Shown in pieces: positions 32,054 through 42,543 of a stretch of DNA of 64,000 bases. Position numbers and translations under genes: made by a program. The stretch lies in NCBI GenBank assembly GCA_019155185.1, contig CM032797.1, positions 1,301,247 to 1,365,246 on the forward strand, read 5' to 3'. How positions within the stretch are numbered: position 1 is the first letter of the stretch; every line of letters starts with the position of its first letter. The stretch comes from Beaufortia kweichowensis. Its lineage: Eukaryota; Chordata; Actinopteri; Cypriniformes; Gastromyzontidae. Under the pieces are notes generated by a model. The model saw nothing but the letters and a program-made list of their open reading frames with translations. It had not been told where the DNA came from and ran no database searches.

Positions 32054-32267
32054 AAACGCGGATGGGTGACATGACTGGAGCTCTCAAACCCACCAATCTT
32101 AAGGAAACACCATGTGTGGCGTTTGAGGTAATTTGTGAATTAACATAGTGGTCTAACATTTATGGTCTAAATAAAACAATTTACAGCTAAATTGTATATG
32201 TTATAAATATCTACAAATTCTATCGAAACTGTTACTATTATTAAACTTGTATACAAAACTCTATATA

Positions 32268-35060
32268 TTTTTTTTTTTATTGCATAGAACACACCGAACA
32301 TACAGAGCAGAAGAATAGGCATACATCACAACCACAAAATTATAAAGGAAACAAAGCACAAAAAAATAAATAAATAAAGTAAAGTAAAAATAATATAAAA
32401 TTAAATAAGAAAAATAATAGAATTAAAAATAATAATAAGAAGAAGGGCCATCATCTAAACATGATCACATGAAGAGGCATGTGATCCCAAAAGAATTTGC
32501 TACCCTTTGACCAACACTCTTACTGGCAAACAGACCGAGAGTAATATGACAAAAATAAAATAAAATCATAGTTTTTGTAGTATTACTCTTGAATTAGTGT
32601 TCACAATCAACTATGTGTTACTGCGAGCTGAGGAGAGGTGCCTCAAGGCAGAGCAAATCCTAACAGTCCTTATGGCTTTCTTAGTAGTAGATACTGAAAT
32701 TACATTTAAATAATTTTCCATTTCTTTTAGGAAGACAGAAAAGAAAGGTTTACAACTGGAGAATTTGCATTTGTGAATGTGAAATTTGCTTAGAAAAAAC
32801 AATTAGATTTATAACAAAACAGATATTTTCATTTGTGGGGTCTGAGTCATAATACCCAAATATAATATTTTTCATATGTACTGAGAAGCCTGGCAAAATC
32901 TTACACTTGACAACAATACAGCAATATCATTCCAAAACTTCTGAGTGTAGTGACATGACCAGAATAAATGTACCACAGTTTCATCATAATTCGAACAAAA
33001 GAGCATGTTAGCTCAATATCTGCTTTAAATCTTTGTATAAACTTCTTTACAGGGTAAAACCTGTGTATGAGTTTAAAGGAAATTTCTTTCACTTTGTTTG
33101 TAAGAAAGAATTTTTGCTGTAAAGACCAGATTTTTTTCCAGTTAAGGTTAACAAACAAATTATTCCAAAAGGAGATTACAGGAGGAACAGAAATCAAATC
33201 CTTAAGAAATAAAGATCTTATTTTATAATTTTTGGCTTTCGGCTCAGAGAAACAAATTTGACCAATAGGAGTATCACAAGGTCTAGGAAAGGTTGCAGTA
33301 GATACTGAGGAATTATTAGAGTTTTTAAAAAGCATACATAAACCAGAAGGGATATCTCCCACAACTGTAGCAAATTCTTTTGGGGTTATTGGTATTTGGT
33401 ATTTGGTAAGTACCTGAACAAAAGACCTTGCTCATTAAACAACTGCTCCACCAAAAATAAACCATTAATAAACCAACTATCATAAAGTTGTGAAAAACAA
33501 GTTGAGGAAAAACATTCCAAATAGAAGATGGTTTGGCTAGATATTGGTTCAGCCAATTAATTTTAAATGTATTGTTGAGGGCATCAAAATCAATGAAATT
33601 CAGACCGCCATTATTATAAGAATTTAATATGACTGATTTTCTCAAATAATGAGATTTGTTTTGCAAAGGAATTTTATTAAAACCTCGTTAATTAATTTAG
33701 ACGTGGGCTTATCCACAGAAAGAGACTGAGCTGCGTAGGCCAAACAAGACCGACCCTCTGGGTTTTGGCAATAATAGGTTTGAAGTTTGCAGAACACCTG
33801 TCATCTTTAGTAATTAGTATACCAAGATATGTTACCCTATTTTTGACAGCAATATCCTCAATTGAAGTAAGAGAGCAATCTTTAATTGGAAGCAATTCAC
33901 ATTTATTAAAGTTTAAATTTAATCCCGAAGCTTCAGAAAAAGACTGAAGAATACCTAAAGCCAATGGAATTTGTGATGAATCATTCAAGAATAAAGCTGT
34001 ATCGTCCGCTAATTGAGTAATTCTTTTTTTAGTGTTGCCAATTGTGATACCCTTTAACTGACTATTATTGATATGTGTGCTAAGGAACTGTGTTGCAATT
34101 AAAAATAAGTAAGGGGAAACTGGACATCCTTGACTAACTCCTCGTTTTAGAAAGAATCTAGGTGAAGTACCATTACTTAATTTGATAGAGCTGTTTCCGT
34201 TTATGTATAGCATTTGAACCATTCTGCAAAAAGAATTGCCAAAGCCAATATTTTGCAGAGCCTGAAATAAAAATTTGTGTTCCAATGTGTCAAAGGCTTT
34301 GTAATAATCTAAAAAGAAAATGAAGCCATCACTGTCTGAATAATCTAACATATCTAGTACTAATCATATATTATTGGAAATCTGTCTTTTCTTCATAAAC
34401 CCTGACTGTGTTTCGTCAATGATAGAGTTCAAAATATATTTCAATCTTTTCGCTAGAACTAAAGCTATTATTTTATAATCATTATTTAATAATGTAATTG
34501 GACGCCAATTATCTATTAATAAGAGATCTTTGTTTAATTTTGGGATATGCGTTATTAATCCTTGACATAATGTGGCTGGAAGTTTAAAGTTTAAACCTTT
34601 AATAAGAATGGTGCTATACTATGAGTAAACAGCTTGTAAAATTCTGAGCTGAGTCCATCAGTTCCAGGGGATTTGTTGGCTTTTAAAGAGTTAATTGCTT
34701 CCTCTATCTCTTCAGTGTGATAGAGGCATCACAAAAGTGTTCATCCAAGTCACTCAGCTGGTTTATATTAGGTAGAGATTTTAAAAAAATCATCCATATG
34801 TTGTTGGGATAATTTAGAAGTATACAAATCACTGTAAAGTTTGGCACAATACTTAGCAATATTTTTTGGGTCATCACTAATATTACCGTTAATCATTAGT
34901 CTTTGAATTTGGTTGTTTTTAGCTTGCTGCCTTTCCAATCTGAAAAAGTATGCAGAGTTCTGTTCTCCCTCTTCAATCCCTTTTCTGCGTGATCTAATAA
35001 ACGCCCCTTTAGCTTTATGTTTATAAATGTTGTCTAATTTGCACTGTAATTCAATACCAA
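32268..35060 (-). mobile_element. L1/Tx1-like LINE, 5'-truncated, inside the inner hAT
   Basis: A T-run at 32268-32278 marks the A-tail on the minus strand. RT blocks are visible upstream: NWRPITLLNNDYKI (about 34500), IIDETQSGFMKKR (about 34400), FLDYYKAFDTLEHKFLFQAL, GVSQGCPVSPYLFLI, the active site LADDTALFL (frame 33692-34351), then the post-RT GGLNFIDFDALNNTFKINWL and a C-terminal NWKKIWSLQQKFFLTNKV region. Frames are broken several times. LADD in the active site is a usual L1-clade variant of FADD. Confidence 0.85.
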
Positions 35061-35531
35061 ACTCTGAATTTTATGATTGTTATAGTGTGTGTGACGTCAC
35101 GTGCATTACTGCCGGTGGCAATCCACCACCGCGGTTGTGCGGTTGTCATAGCGACCGTCACAGCCCTAGAGGATGTCTGAAAAATGTTTTTTAGTCCTTG
35201 TCATTTTGCGTTGGAATATGCACAGACAGAGCATAAAAAAACGCGCCCCCTGTGTAAATTTGAACGGACACTCTTAAAGGGCCAAGGCACAATAAAAATC
35301 TACAGTGGCGTAACATGGATTTTCTAGAACATTCTTGCGACCCGGCAACGGTTCTCTCACGGCCCGGCACTGGGTCGTGACCCGGGGGTTGGGGACCCCT
35401 GGGTTAGGGTGTCCTCCCATCGTATCTGTCTATTTTTAATATTGCCACTCAGGGAGAACCCACCATATTCCTACATATCTGAGTATCAAGATTAAATGTA
35501 ACACACTGTTATCTTGTTATTTCTTTCTCAG

Positions 35532-35692
35532 TTTGAGTGGCTGTAACCTGACAGAGAAAAGTTGTTAGTTCTCATCACAAACTCCTCAAGTCTGACAGAA
35601 CTGAATCTGAAACACAATAATCTGCAGGATTCAGGAGTGAAGCTGCTCTCTGATGGACTGAAGAATCCAAACTGTAAACTGAAGACATTACA
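35532..35692 (+). pseudogene. NLR LRR exon 1 (13 bp short)
   Basis: Acceptor ttctcag before and donor gtaaga after. Reads LSGCNLTEKSC then loses frame through a 13-bp deficit relative to the 174-bp unit, and finishes as LNLKHNNLQDSGVKLLSDGL in another frame. Confidence 0.8.
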
Positions 35693-36580
35693 GTAAGAAA
35701 ATCATTAAACCAATAAAGTTGAACTTGTTTATTTGTATCATGAGTTCAACACAAAGCCTCTTCATATAATGTTGCCCATCATAGCAGTGGTGTGCACAGA
35801 CTTCCAAAAAAAGATAAGGCAAAAAAAGATGAAAAGGTATTTATTTAATTTATTTAAAGTATTTATTTAATGTACATATCAATAATTTACATTATATCCC
35901 AGCTAGAAATGTATAAATTACAATCATTTACATTATCTCCTATTTATGTAATGTACATGACAATTATTTACATTATTTCCCAGCTAGAAATCCTTGTCAT
36001 CTTTGCTCAAATAAGAATGTTTTATCTGTTTTTTTAAGCCTTTAATGTTACATCAGTGTTCTACAAAAACAGTATTCTGATGATGCATGCATACATTGAA
36101 GCTTTGTTACTCAGCATATGAATTTTACCAATGGTGTAAATAAGTAAAAAGGGTCAGGTTAGGGTTAGGTTACTCTTTATATGCTGATTCTTGATCTTTG
36201 TGTTTGTAAGTGATTAAGCTTCAATATACACCGATATAACATTAAAGGCTTAATGAAGTAGATTACAACACTCTCATTCAACCGAAAATGCTTTGAAATT
36301 ACTAGGTGACACTTTCTCTAATGATAAATCAGTTAATATCAGTACAATCTCTGTAGCTTTTGTTTATTATGGTTGCAATAGATGTGCTTCATAACACCAT
36401 TATTACATCCTAAACAACATATGGAAAGGGTCAATAATGTTATCACTAATCACTTAGACTGTTTGTCATTCTGAATGTTTGTAGAAACAAAAATAAAACT
36501 TCCAGCTGAAAACATTTCTACAACATTACGTTTTCTCTTGTGGATGTTTTTGAAACATTTGTAGAACTAAACTTATTTAT

Positions 36581-36664
36581 CAGACAGAGATGTATTGCTT
36601 TAAATACAGGTTTAATTTACATAAGTAAATTAAACCTGTATTTAAAGCAATACATCTCTGTCTG
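36581..36664. repeat. Perfect 39-bp inverted repeat with 6-nt loop
   Basis: Arms 36581-36619 and 36626-36664 are exactly complementary (arm starts cagacagagatgtattgctt), separated by cataag. Located in the intron between LRR exons 1 and 2. Either a fresh palindrome or the hairpin of a small RNA; no flanking target duplication seen. Confidence 0.95.
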
Positions 36665-36841
36665 TAATGCTGAATTAAAAGTAGTCAGAAAGCGCTTCTA
36701 CTTTACATGGACTCTGAAATCTAGAATTTACAAGTTTAAACCCTGAACATTTATGTAAATTTACACTTAGTGTAACAAGAAACTCCAAACTATAATGACT
36801 GCATTTTCTGTAATTGTGATGAGTTTTTCTTCTTTCTTCAG

Positions 36842-37015
36842 TCTGTTTAACTGCAGTATTAGAGATGAAGGTTTTATTGCTCTGGCTTCAACTCTGAGAT
36901 CAAACCCGTCACACCTGAAACAACTGGATCTGAACTGGAATAAACCAGGAGATTAAGGAGTGAAGCTGCTCTCTGATCTACTGAAGGATCCAAACTGTAA
37001 ACTACAGAAACTACC
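36842..37015 (+). pseudogene. NLR LRR exon 2 with premature stop
   Basis: Exactly 174 bp between cttcag and gtgagt. Reads LFNCSIRDEGFIALASTLRS, LDLNWNKPGD, then TAA where a sister exon (37547) has TTA, then GVKLLSDLLKDPNCKLQKL. Confidence 0.85.
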
Positions 37016-37546
37016 GTGAGTCAAACTTTTATTTTATTATATGAATAATATGTTTGAAATGTTAAAGATGCACAGTTGATTTATTAAAAATTAATGCATG
37101 TTACGCCTTATTCTGTTTTTTTCAATACAATCCAGTTAAAAACAAATGTTGAATGTTAGCATGATGTTAGCATTGATTCAGTGTACATGAAATATGTCTT
37201 ATAATCTTGCACAACAGTATCCAGCAACACAAACAGAACACTACAAGAAACTTTGTTGATTAATTCTCCTCTTGTGAGATTTTGACAGATTTAATTAGTC
37301 GATTTATTATTTTTAGTTGATTTTAGGCTGTGTATGCCATTTACTGAGAAAGTAAAAATCACGTTAAACCTACATCATATAATCACAGTGATTCAATGCC
37401 ATTACCATTGATTTTAATGAAATTTCAACATTGACTCATTAAATGCAGGTGTAAAAGTTATATTGACTAAATAGCATTGTTTTAAATTATGCTTGCTCTC
37501 TGAGAAATCATATCTTGTTTGCTGTGGGTTTTTCTCCTCTCTGCAG

Positions 37547-37705
37547 TATTGGAGATGAAGGCTGTGTTGCTCTGGCTTCAGCTCTGAGATCAAACCCATC
37601 ACACCTGACAGAACTGGATCTGAACTGGAATAAACCAGGAGATTTAGGAGTGAAGCTGCTCTCTGATCTACTGAAGGACCCAAACTGTAAACTACAGACA
37701 CTACT
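37547..37705 (+). CDS. NLR LRR exon 3 (159 bp, shifted acceptor)
   Basis: Open exon: IGDEGCVALASALRSNPSHL, LDLNWNKPGDLGVKLLSDLL. It is 15 bp (five codons) shorter than the family unit at its 5' side because the intron pyrimidine tract now abuts the internal ctgcag, which serves as acceptor. Phase is preserved. Confidence 0.75.
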
Positions 37706-37998
37706 GTGAGTTATGCTGTGAATTAAAGAAATTGTTGTATAAAAGTACTTGTCAGACTTTTTTATTAACCAACCAATTAAAAAAATGACCCTCACAAATA
37801 AATCTAACCCTAAACAAACTTATATTTTCTGTCCTGGTGTTAGGAGTGTTTTCTGTAAATTAAATACCAACAATTTATGATCAGTAAATTAATGGTCAAT
37901 ATTCAGCTGTGTTTCTTTCTTTATTAACTGGCAGTTGACCCAAACGTTATTATAAATCATGAATGCATTTGCTTTACGTGGGTTTTTTGTCTCTTCAG

Positions 37999-38172
37999 TC
38001 TGTCTGGCTGCAGTATTGGAGATGAAGTTTGTGCTGCTCTGACTTCATCTCTGAAATCAAACCCGTCACACCTGAAACATCTGGATCTGAGCCGAAATAA
38101 ACCAGGAGATTCAGGAGTGAAGCTGCTCTCTGATCTACTGAAGGATCCAAACTGTAAACTAGAGAAACTAGA
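37999..38172 (+). CDS. NLR LRR exon 4
   Basis: 174 bp between cttcag and gtgagt, fully open: LSGCSIGDEVCAALTSSLKS, LDLSRNKPGDSGVKLLSDLL. Intact representative of the repeat unit. Confidence 0.85.
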
Positions 38173-39162
38173 GTGAGTTTTACCATCATTATACATTGTA
38201 ACACAAAATATTTTAGGGAACTAGAACCATTTTAGGAAACTGATTGTATTAAATCCATTAAGGTATAATTTGTGATGTTTTTTCATTGGTGTGCTTGTTT
38301 TATTGCAAAATCAGAAAGAGTTTTATTGGTCATTGTCCCTGATACCATATGGTATACTTTTTATATCTTGCCCTGCAAACTGACTACCCGGACAACTGCT
38401 TTTGTACCTTCTACTATGTGTGTCTTAACAGCGCCACAAAGGCTAAGTTGTCCGGGCAGGGTCCTTGAGAGTTTTCTCACCTTTGTGGCGTGGGTGCTGA
38501 CGAGCTGCGGATGTGGTCTCTTGATACATCTTCATTTTGTTAAAAATCTAACAAAAATACTTACAGAAATAACTTGTTTTTATAACTACTGAAACTTCTA
38601 TTATCAAGCCAAATTTTATTCTAAAGTAGCAACATTTAATTCTTGCCCAGCATACAGTGTGTGGGCTAGATCTGAGCCGAGGCCTTTCAAGAGACCTCCT
38701 CCCTCTGTGGACACCGTGGTCTGCTGTCCGCGCTCTGGGTCCTGCCCCTCTGCTCCTGGCTCTTCCCACCTTCTACTCCAACCTGGTCTGATTCCTGCTC
38801 CTTTTGCCCATTGGCGGTGGAAGGTCGCGCCTTCTATCAGACTTTCAAATATGATAGGGATAATGTGTACAGAGAGGGGAAACGCTGATGGTTTATTTGT
38901 TAGAACAAGAAAACAATAAGCAGCAGAGAAACAAAAATGTAAAACATGAGCTACAAAATACAATCAGGCATATAACAGTACAGAGGGTTAAAAATGAACA
39001 ATTGATATAAAAATTTTAAATGATATGCAAAAGAAAAATACAAAGTATTTTTGTTTGCCTTTTAACAAAATGAAGATGTATCAAGAGACCATATTGAGTA
39101 AAGTTAACTGTTTATGTCAAAGATATCCCTGATGACCTGTTATCTTGTTATTTGTCTCTCAG
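38173..39162. other. NLR intron between LRR exons 4 and 5
   Basis: About 1 kb. Contains a GC-richer segment at 38640-38830 that may be repeat debris and a short imperfect inverted repeat around acccggacaact (38383) and agttgtccggg (38446). Confidence 0.4.
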
Positions 39163-39274
39163 TCTGGCTGGTTGTAATCTGACAGAAAAAAGTTGTTCAT
39201 CACTGGCATCAGTTCTCAGATCAAACTCCTCAAGTCTGACAGAACTGAATCTGAGTGACAATAATCTGCAGGAT
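39163..39274 (+). pseudogene. NLR LRR exon 5, truncated
   Basis: Acceptor ctctcag. Reads LAGCNLTEKSCSSLASVLRS, LTELNLSDNNLQD, then diverges at 39274 where the family continues SGVKLL; a gtaaaa follows and could act as a donor. About 60 bp of the unit is missing. Confidence 0.75.
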
Positions 39275-39406
39275 GTAAAAATGTATAAATGTAAAATGAT
39301 TGTCATGAAAGATGATAAATCTAATATTATTCTGACATGATGTCTGTTGATAATGACTGTGATGTGCGTATATTAATATCTGATCTTTCTCTTTAATGTT
39401 TTACAG

Positions 39407-39452
39407 TATGGAGCGTAAATATGAAGAACCAAAGAACTGTCTTCTGTCATAA
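39407..39452 (+). pseudogene. NLR last coding exon (short)
   Basis: Acceptor ttttacag before 39407; in the phase used by the LRR exons it reads MERKYEEPKNCLLS and stops at 39450-39452. Short terminal exons of this kind end several fish NLRs that lack B30.2. Poly-A signal AATAAA at 39944-39949. Confidence 0.5.
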
Positions 39453-41118
39453 ACTACAAGAGCTGTTTACTGCCTCCTACTGGAAAAACACCAGCAATAC
39501 GCCAGCAGAGCTCATCGTGAGAGATGTCTGTTAAACACACAAACATGTGTATAAATATCTGCACTGATGATCAGTTAGTAAAGTCAAATGGAGTTAAATG
39601 GTGTGAGTTTGTGCTGTGACAGTCATATGATGTTAATGGAGCTGATTCTTGCACAGCTGATCCAGTATTTGTCAGTGTACGTCTTTCTCACCTGATCCTG
39701 TTCAAACCCTTCTGATATCAACTGATGATCCATTTCAACACCATTACGTCACTGTCAATCACACAAACACATCTGAAAACAGGCTTTCAAACCACAGACA
39801 TGATTTCATACTTTTGGAGCTAAAAGCTGAATTACAAACTTTTTTGCTGTTTCTGAACTGCAGGAACATGGAATGATTTTAGTTCAGGATGCTTTTTAAC
39901 AAAGCATCAGTATTAATCAAATGTTTTGTGCATGCATTAAAGAAATAAACTGCTTTATTTGCTGTGCATTTGACTCTCAATTTTTATTAAGCAAGTTCTT
40001 TTCCTTGTTCAGCTGATATGTTTGTTTCACTTATAACACTTGGATTGGTAAAAGATGATTTAAAAAAATAAAATGTTCTCCCAACAAAAATAATTAAGTA
40101 ACAACAAGGATTTTTAAGCAGAGTGAGTCAATTTATTATATTTGTGTAAACTGAATAAGATCTAAAAACAAATATGACTTTGAACAAAGTTTTTTGTCAA
40201 AGCGTTTTCCTTGTAATCTCTTACATTAAAGTTTGAGATTAGAAAATTTTACATTTTTATTAGATTAGAAAAATGTACATCGTTTCCAAAGTTTCCAATT
40301 AAAAACGGGAAATTAAAAACTTTTGAGTTGGATGGACGTAAGTCCTTAAGTTGCCCAATAATTTAAGTTGCAAAGATGGCAAATTTCTACACATTAAAGT
40401 GTTCACGTTGTGTGTGAAATCCTTTATGAATATTTTCTGCTAATTTGTAAGGTTTAAAATGGGAAAATATTTCAAGATGCCACAGTAATGTGGTTTCGTA
40501 TGAAGTGGGCAGTCGGTCCCTTAAAAGACAGGTGTCCTTAACTGATTTTCTTTTTGCTCATTTATTTTTCTACTGGCTTTACCTTTCATTACAAAAGAGA
40601 AACAACTGAAGAAAATACCACCAAATAATAATAAAACAAAACTTTTCTTAAGACATTGATAATGGCTTTCCTTACGTTTGTTTAATCAGAGCAATTTAGC
40701 CATGAAGAAAATCATATTTTTTTGTGACTATTTTCTTTATGTTGGTTTGTTATAGCGTGAGATTTATTAGTGACAGATCTGGCTGCTTACAACTCGCCAA
40801 ATGCATGTAAATTTGGCAACCCTGACTCACTGATTTATTTTTACGAAATGTCTTCAGTTTTTAAGTAGCTGTAACGCAAATAACACAAATAAGTTGTGTT
40901 TTTAATGTTGACTTTAAAGGAGCCAGTGTTCTAGTTGATATCTTTAACATGTTTGTTGCCACTTTGTAAAAAATCATCTATTGCAATATTTTCTTAAGGT
41001 TTTCTTTTGGGTTTTTTTCTTTTAGCTAATTTTTTCAGCAGGGAACAGTTTGTGCTATTTCAGATGTTTGTGACATGGATCAACCCATAATGTGGAATGG
41101 TTTAATCCACACACAGCA
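39453..41118. other. Intergenic: NLR 3' UTR and fam43a upstream
   Basis: No coding frame. The first 500 bp are likely NLR 3' UTR ending near AATAAA at 39944-39949; the rest is AT-rich and leads to the fam43a TATA box. Confidence 0.6.
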
Positions 41119-41126
41119 TATATAAA
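41119..41126 (+). promoter_or_regulatory. TATA box of fam43a
   Basis: TATATAAA followed by gcactgcagcgctgag; transcription would begin about 25-30 bp downstream (about 41150), leaving a 5' UTR of about 75 bp before the ATG at 41224. Confidence 0.7.
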
Positions 41127-41223
41127 GCACTGCAGCGCTGAGCTCCTCCACAGAGAGAGAGCGTCTTCAGCAGCAACTTTTGGATCTTCAGGATTCAGTT
41201 CAGTGCAACATTGTACTGTCATA

Positions 41224-42237
41224 ATGTTACAATTAAAAGCAAATGAAGATGAGCTCATAGAGAAAGATAAATATTCAAAGTTCTCTCTTGCTTCAGCTTT
41301 GTCTTCATTTACCAAATCATATCCGGCTGGTGCTCTGAACCGGATCGGGACTGTCTTCAAATCCAAAAAGAAAACGTTTAACATCACCTCAGATGATCCC
41401 ACCTATACAGTCATATATTTGGGAAATTCAACCACCATTCAGTCTAAAGGAGAGGGATGTACGGACGTGGCCATCAGGAAGATCTGGAATAAAAGCGAGA
41501 TGGGCAGAAACGGCACCAAAATGCACCTGACCGTCAGCGCTGAGGGAATACGTATGATCCACTGCGATGAGACGTCCAAGAAACCAGGACATCTGTATTT
41601 ACTTCACCGAATCACATACTGTGTGGCCGATCCGAGGCTTCCCAAAATATTTGCTTGGATTTACAGACACGAGATCAAGCACAAAGCGGTGATGCTGAGA
41701 TGTCATGCGGTCCTGGTCTCCAAACCCGAGAAGGCGAAAGCGATGGCCCTTCTGCTCTACGAGACCTCAAGCTCAGCTCTGAACGAGTTTCAGAGACTTA
41801 AGCGAAGAGAAGACGCCAAACATCAGAAACAGATCCTCATAGGAGAGCATACAGTTCCTCTCCTGCCCACGAGGAAGATGATGAACCCATATAAACCTCC
41901 AGTGGAGCGCAGCAAAAGCGCTCCTAAACTCCACTCCATCATTGAAGATCTGGTCGGGGAGAGAGAAGAGGAGAGCGCCATGATATTTGATGAGTTTCTA
42001 GATGATGACTATTTTGAGGACAGCAAAGAGGAATTTTGTGTCGTAATCAAAGAACTTGGAGAGCTGTGCATTGGAAATGATGTGAAATCTTTGAAGTCTG
42101 ACATCCAGGTGACTCGTCTGCTGTGTGGTGAGAGCACGGGCAGTGAATCATCCATTGACAGTAATATAGAGTCGAGCTCTTCAACTGATTCAGATGAGTT
42201 CACAGATGATAAACATGAAGAAACGACATACAGCTGA
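41224..42237 (+). CDS. fam43a: FAM43A protein (PID/PTB-like domain), single exon
   Basis: 337 codons. Start placed at 41224 (MLQLKANEDELIEKDKYSKF); the longer frame from 41092 begins upstream of the TATA box and cannot be the start. A PID/PTB-like domain spans about residues 57-200: DPTYTVIYLGNSTTIQSKGE, GCTDVAIRKIW, TKMHLTVSAEGIRM, HRITYCVADPRLPKIFAWIY, HKAVMLRCHAVLVSKPEKA. Then YKPPVERSKSAPKLHSI and an acidic region ending GNDVKSLKSDIQVTRLL and GESTGSESSID, which is the FAM43A (not FAM43B) C-terminal signature. FAM43 proteins are intronless in vertebrates and probably act as adaptors; the molecular role is poorly known. Vertebrate FAM43A is of similar architecture but longer in its acidic part. 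Confidence 0.95.
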   Translation: MLQLKANEDELIEKDKYSKFSLASALSSFTKSYPAGALNRIGTVFKSKKKTFNITSDDPTYTVIYLGNSTTIQSKGEGCTDVAIRKIWNKSEMGRNGTKMHLTVSAEGIRMIHCDETSKKPGHLYLLHRITYCVADPRLPKIFAWIYRHEIKHKAVMLRCHAVLVSKPEKAKAMALLLYETSSSALNEFQRLKRREDAKHQKQILIGEHTVPLLPTRKMMNPYKPPVERSKSAPKLHSIIEDLVGEREEESAMIFDEFLDDDYFEDSKEEFCVVIKELGELCIGNDVKSLKSDIQVTRLLCGESTGSESSIDSNIESSSSTDSDEFTDDKHEETTYS

Positions 42238-42384
42238 TTTCACTTCGCTCATTTCTCCAGCACCAAAGGTTTCCAGTGTGTATAGCTGTTGTCTGTCATT
42301 TTAAAGAGCTTCATTGTACTTGAACTGGGCGTTTAGTTATACCTGTGATCTCAGAAGCATTAGATTGATCTTGTAGTTGATGTA

Positions 42385-42408
42385 TGTATATATATATATA
42401 TATATATG
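42385..42408. repeat. (TA)n microsatellite in the fam43a 3' UTR
   Basis: About 12 TA units. Confidence 0.95.
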
Positions 42409-42537
42409 CACCAAAAACTATATCTTTGCTATGCAAATGTTTAAAATCTGTTAACATTCCCTTTTTTATGTAGATGCTGTTTTACTTACAGTAGATTTGC
42501 GTTAAATGTAACGATGTGTCGTTGAGTGTTTTTTGTG

Positions 42538-42543
42538 AATAAA
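42538..42543 (+). terminator. Poly-A signal of fam43a
   Basis: AATAAA 300 bp after the stop codon, within gtgaataaacacaaaac, giving a 3' UTR of about 320 bp. Confidence 0.7.

Larger units (their letters stand above)
31421..35168 (-). mobile_element. Inner hAT element (Ac/ZBED-like) inserted in the outer hAT
   Basis: Termini tagggctgtgac (31421) and gtcacagcccta (ending 35168) are inverted repeats. An exact 8-bp target duplication GAGGATGT lies at 31413-31420 and 35169-35176. The minus strand keeps the end of a hAT transposase. An L1 LINE later inserted into it (about 32268-35060). Confidence 0.9.
30568..35401. mobile_element. Outer hAT-like element containing nested insertions
   Basis: Left end cagcggtctccaacc, right end (inverted) cagggGtccccaacc; both continue into cggaccgg/gggtcgtgac-type subterminal sequence known from Charlie-like hATs. 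An exact 8-bp target duplication GGTTAGGG flanks it at 30560-30567 and 35402-35409. Without the nested insert it is about 1.1 kb and has no readable transposase, so it was probably non-autonomous. Confidence 0.85.
23197..39452 (+). pseudogene. Fish-type NLR gene (FISNA-NACHT-LRR), decayed and transposon-split
   Basis: Members of this large fish family are cytosolic immune sensors. The parts in order are an N-terminal linker exon (23197-23398), a large FISNA+NACHT exon (about 23500-25636), an intron of about 9.9 kb full of transposons, five LRR exons (35532, 36842, 37547, 37999, 39163) and a short last exon (39407-39452). LRR exons have the canonical 174-bp length or deletions of it and splice in the same phase. 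Disabling lesions: frame change just before the Walker A loop, an insertion of about 380 bp within the NACHT exon, a frameshift near 24950, a 13-bp deletion in the first LRR exon, and a stop in the second. AATAAA at 39944 is a plausible 3' end. It could still be annotated as a gene by automated pipelines. Confidence 0.8.

Noticed and set aside
38365..38465. Structured RNA from the acccggacaact inverted repeat
   Set aside because: Arms are only about 12 bp with imperfect extensions and a 50-bp loop; not supported.
41092..41223. Extended N-terminus of FAM43A
   Set aside because: The upstream Met precedes the TATA box and its residues do not resemble the family.
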